From: Mesotoga sp. UBA6090
GTDB taxonomy: Bacteria; Thermotogota; Thermotogae; Petrotogales; Kosmotogaceae
Direction of reading: 5' to 3'
Length of the DNA stretch: 16,484 bases
Assembly: GCF_002435945.1 (NCBI RefSeq)
Contig: NZ_DIXC01000079.1
Coordinates: 1 to 16,484, forward strand
Part shown: piece after piece, positions 14,353-16,484 of the stretch
Position numbering within the stretch: the stretch's first letter is position 1
Layout of the letters: every line of letters starts with the position of its first letter
Made by a program: the position numbers and the translations under genes
Notes under the pieces: generated by a model
Told to the model about the DNA's origin: nothing
Database searches by the model: none
What the model saw: the letters and a program-made list of their open reading frames with translations, nothing else

Positions 14353-16484
14353 TTGGGAGAGATTCTGCTAGGTAATATTTTCAAACGGAATGCAAAGACA
14401 AAAATCAGCTTGAGACGAATTTCTCAGAACTCTCCATTCGTCTCAATGAATATCGAAGACCTTCCTTCGTTCTTTTCGGAGAGAGGCGAAGACTGTCTTT
14501 TTGTGGATGGGTCGTTGGACAGTGAGTATCTCCAGAAGATAGCTGTCGATGAAGGATATTTGAGAAGCTTTCTTTTTCAGTCGGAGTCCAAGGATCTCAG
14601 GACTCGGATCCATGAGTACAGAAAGGCTCTTGAGAAAATGCCGGCAGGGCTCTCATCTGTAGTTGAGAAGACCGTAGAAAACGGTGGATTGAGGAACTTC
14701 CTTCTTCTTGCAATTAGGGAAAGCGAGTTTCTGGATCCGTGGGAGGATTATGTGCTTTCCGCTCTCAAGAGGAATGAAAGAAGAGAAAGGGGCAATCCCA
14801 GGATCAATCTTCAGAAGACCGTAAGACTGGTTTTCAGTGAGGGTGGGCTCCTGCAGGATTCAATGAAGGGATACGAATTCAGACAAGAGCAGTTCATGAC
14901 CGCTCTTGAAATCGCGGAGGCAATTGAAAGAGACAGCAATCTTATGATCGAGGTCGGTACTGGAACCGGAAAGAGCATTGCATACCTGGCACCGGTCGCA
15001 TACGCCTGTATCTCGACTATGAATCAGGCAGTTGTCTCAACGAGAACAAGAATCCTTCAAGATCAGCTCTTCAAGAAAGATGTGGAGGTGCTGAAGACCT
15101 TTCCTAACCTTGATGATCTGCGTGTCTCGGTTATGAAGGGGAGAGAAAGATATCTTTGTGTCAGAAAGCTCTTTGAGGTCGTGAACCTCGCTCTCAACAA
15201 GATGTTGGATGAAGAGATGTCGACGGAACTTTCAGGAATACTCATCTGGTCTATGATCACTGGCGAGGGAGATCTCGACCCTCTTCCGCTGAAAGAAGAG
15301 ATGAGAAGAATGATTTCTGGAAACAGATTCGACTGCACCAGACGACTCTGCCCATTCTTCGAGATCTGCCCTTACTACGTCCAGAGAGAAAACGCGAAAT
15401 GCTCCGACATAGTTATCACGAATCATTCCTTCCTTTTTAGCGAAGCAAACATAAGACTTACCGACGGAGACGCCGAAGAGCGAGAAGATATCGGAACTCT
15501 TCTCCCGGGATTCAAATATCTCGTTGTAGATGAGGCACATGAGCTCGAGGCTTCATTGACACAGGCCATGAGCTACCGCTTTGAGCCGTCCGAGCTGGCC
15601 GGCACTGCAAGAAGACTCATAAAGGCAGTAAGGGATTCCTTTGGATTTCTAAAGAGGTACTTTGACGAGGATTTTTTAAGAAAACTGTGGACAAAGCTCA
15701 AAGAAGCAACCGCTAATCTGGACAAACAGAGCACAGAGCTTGTTAGAGTTACAGGCAGTTCTGAATCCGGAAGCAGAACTACATTCACTGGAAAGGAACT
15801 CGAAGTGATGATACCTTTGCTCATAGCAATTTCTGATACCCTTCAGACACATGTTTATATTGGTACTCAGACGATGCAGATGCTGGATGATGTAGAGGAT
15901 AGAAATGAAAAGATAGATGGCCTAGAAGCTGAAGTGAGCAGGATTCTCACCGAAACAAGGGAATGGATGAAGCAGATAGCGGGAATCACTTCCTCTCAGG
16001 AGTCGAGGATTGTGTATGTAAGCCGATTTGAAAGGCGTGCCGACAGCTTCAGCATAATCTCCTCACCTGTCGAAAACGATACCTTGATGGCATCGATTTT
16101 CCCCGACGTGAGCGTCAAGATTTTCATCTCTGCGACTTTATGGGTTTATAGTAGGGGCAGCGACGGCTTCAATTACGCCAGAAGAATACTTGGAACAAGC
16201 AGTAACAATGAAGCGGTAAGGCTCGGAACTTCATTTGATTATACGCAGCAGCTGAAGTTCTTCGTCCCGGTCGATTTGCCGGACTATCTTCCAAATTCGC
16301 TAAACTATCTCGAAAGCGCATCTGACATAACTCTCAACGCCTTGAAGATAGTAGGAGGTGGTTCAATGGTGCTCTTCACTTCTTACGAGGACATGAAATG
16401 GACTCTTTCTAGAATCTCCGGCGGACTTGGCGATATGTCGATTCACATTCAAAATAGGGAGGACAGTCCGACAACCATTCTTGC
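14353..16484 (+). CDS. DinG/XPD-like iron-sulfur superfamily-2 helicase (3' end outside the window)
   Basis: ATP-dependent 5'-3' DNA helicase of the DinG/YoaA/XPD group, likely resolving unusual DNA structures during repair or replication. 710 codons are visible and the frame is open to the window edge. The TTG start at 14353 follows GAGG by 6 bases; the first in-frame ATG (14446) has no ribosome site. Numbering from TTG: residues 1 to about 173 are an extension I do not recognise. Then come a Q-motif-like YEFRQEQ (174-180), Walker A GTGTGKS with Lys207, and DEAH at 393-396. Four cysteines, Cys269, Cys328, Cys333 and Cys339, have C-x5/x6 spacing very close to the [4Fe-4S] ligands of E. coli DinG, and Cys350 is a spare. 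SATL at 593-596 opens the second motor domain; the last visible motif is near MVLFTSYEDM. The final helicase motifs (V, VI) are not visible. Confidence 0.93.
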   Translation, partial: MGEILLGNIFKRNAKTKISLRRISQNSPFVSMNIEDLPSFFSERGEDCLFVDGSLDSEYLQKIAVDEGYLRSFLFQSESKDLRTRIHEYRKALEKMPAGLSSVVEKTVENGGLRNFLLLAIRESEFLDPWEDYVLSALKRNERRERGNPRINLQKTVRLVFSEGGLLQDSMKGYEFRQEQFMTALEIAEAIERDSNLMIEVGTGTGKSIAYLAPVAYACISTMNQAVVSTRTRILQDQLFKKDVEVLKTFPNLDDLRVSVMKGRERYLCVRKLFEVVNLALNKMLDEEMSTELSGILIWSMITGEGDLDPLPLKEEMRRMISGNRFDCTRRLCPFFEICPYYVQRENAKCSDIVITNHSFLFSEANIRLTDGDAEEREDIGTLLPGFKYLVVDEAHELEASLTQAMSYRFEPSELAGTARRLIKAVRDSFGFLKRYFDEDFLRKLWTKLKEATANLDKQSTELVRVTGSSESGSRTTFTGKELEVMIPLLIAISDTLQTHVYIGTQTMQMLDDVEDRNEKIDGLEAEVSRILTETREWMKQIAGITSSQESRIVYVSRFERRADSFSIISSPVENDTLMASIFPDVSVKIFISATLWVYSRGSDGFNYARRILGTSSNNEAVRLGTSFDYTQQLKFFVPVDLPDYLPNSLNYLESASDITLNALKIVGGGSMVLFTSYEDMKWTLSRISGGLGDMSIHIQNREDSPTTIL

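Overview
The window is a gene-dense stretch of a bacterial chromosome (by eye mid-40s % G+C, short gaps, strong AAGGAGG-type ribosome sites, frequent TTG starts). The gene content suggests a member of the Thermotogae, probably the Kosmotogaceae (Mesotoga/Kosmotoga): several cytoplasmic and secreted alpha-glycan hydrolases, a SurE protein whose metal site matches the Thermotoga enzyme, and an outer-membrane-type barrel protein. The taxon is an inference from the proteins; no rRNA gene is present.

Left part (1-9294), carbohydrate use and cell surface: the 3' end of a GH36 alpha-galactosidase gene (+) converges on a two-gene minus-strand operon made of an EamA-type membrane transporter and a secreted GH13 neopullulanase-like amylase. 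Divergent from that operon is an 823-residue plus-strand protein that appears to combine a signal peptide, a zinc-peptidase domain (HELTH plus a downstream Glu), a propeller-like middle and a C-terminal outer-membrane-type beta-barrel. Its last 12 bp overlap, tail to tail, the 3' end of a minus-strand cytoplasmic GH31 alpha-glucosidase gene. A consistent reading is that the amylase cuts alpha-glucan outside the cytoplasm and the GH31 and GH36 enzymes finish oligosaccharides inside.

Middle part (9349-11652): a plus-strand cluster of an SCP2-domain gene, a DsrE-like protein, an LUD (LutC/YkgG-type) protein with a cysteine cluster, and acylphosphatase. The SCP2 gene looks doubly broken: an in-frame TAG at codon 8 just after a strong ribosome site, and a one-base frame loss at its 3' end. 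A minus-strand HD-domain hydrolase gene faces this cluster.

Right part (11749-16484), housekeeping: surE, def, fmt and a small ferredoxin-fold protein form a tight plus-strand operon with overlapping or abutting ends. It is followed by a tRNA-Leu(GAG) gene with a near-perfect sigma-70 promoter and a clear intrinsic terminator, and then by a DinG/XPD-type iron-sulfur helicase gene that runs off the right edge. The helicase ribosome site begins directly after the tRNA terminator.

The items most worth a second look are the disrupted SCP2 gene, the peptidase-propeller-barrel surface protein, the SCP2-DsrE-LUD-acylphosphatase cluster, and the helicase's uncharacterised N-terminal extension and terminator-proximal start.
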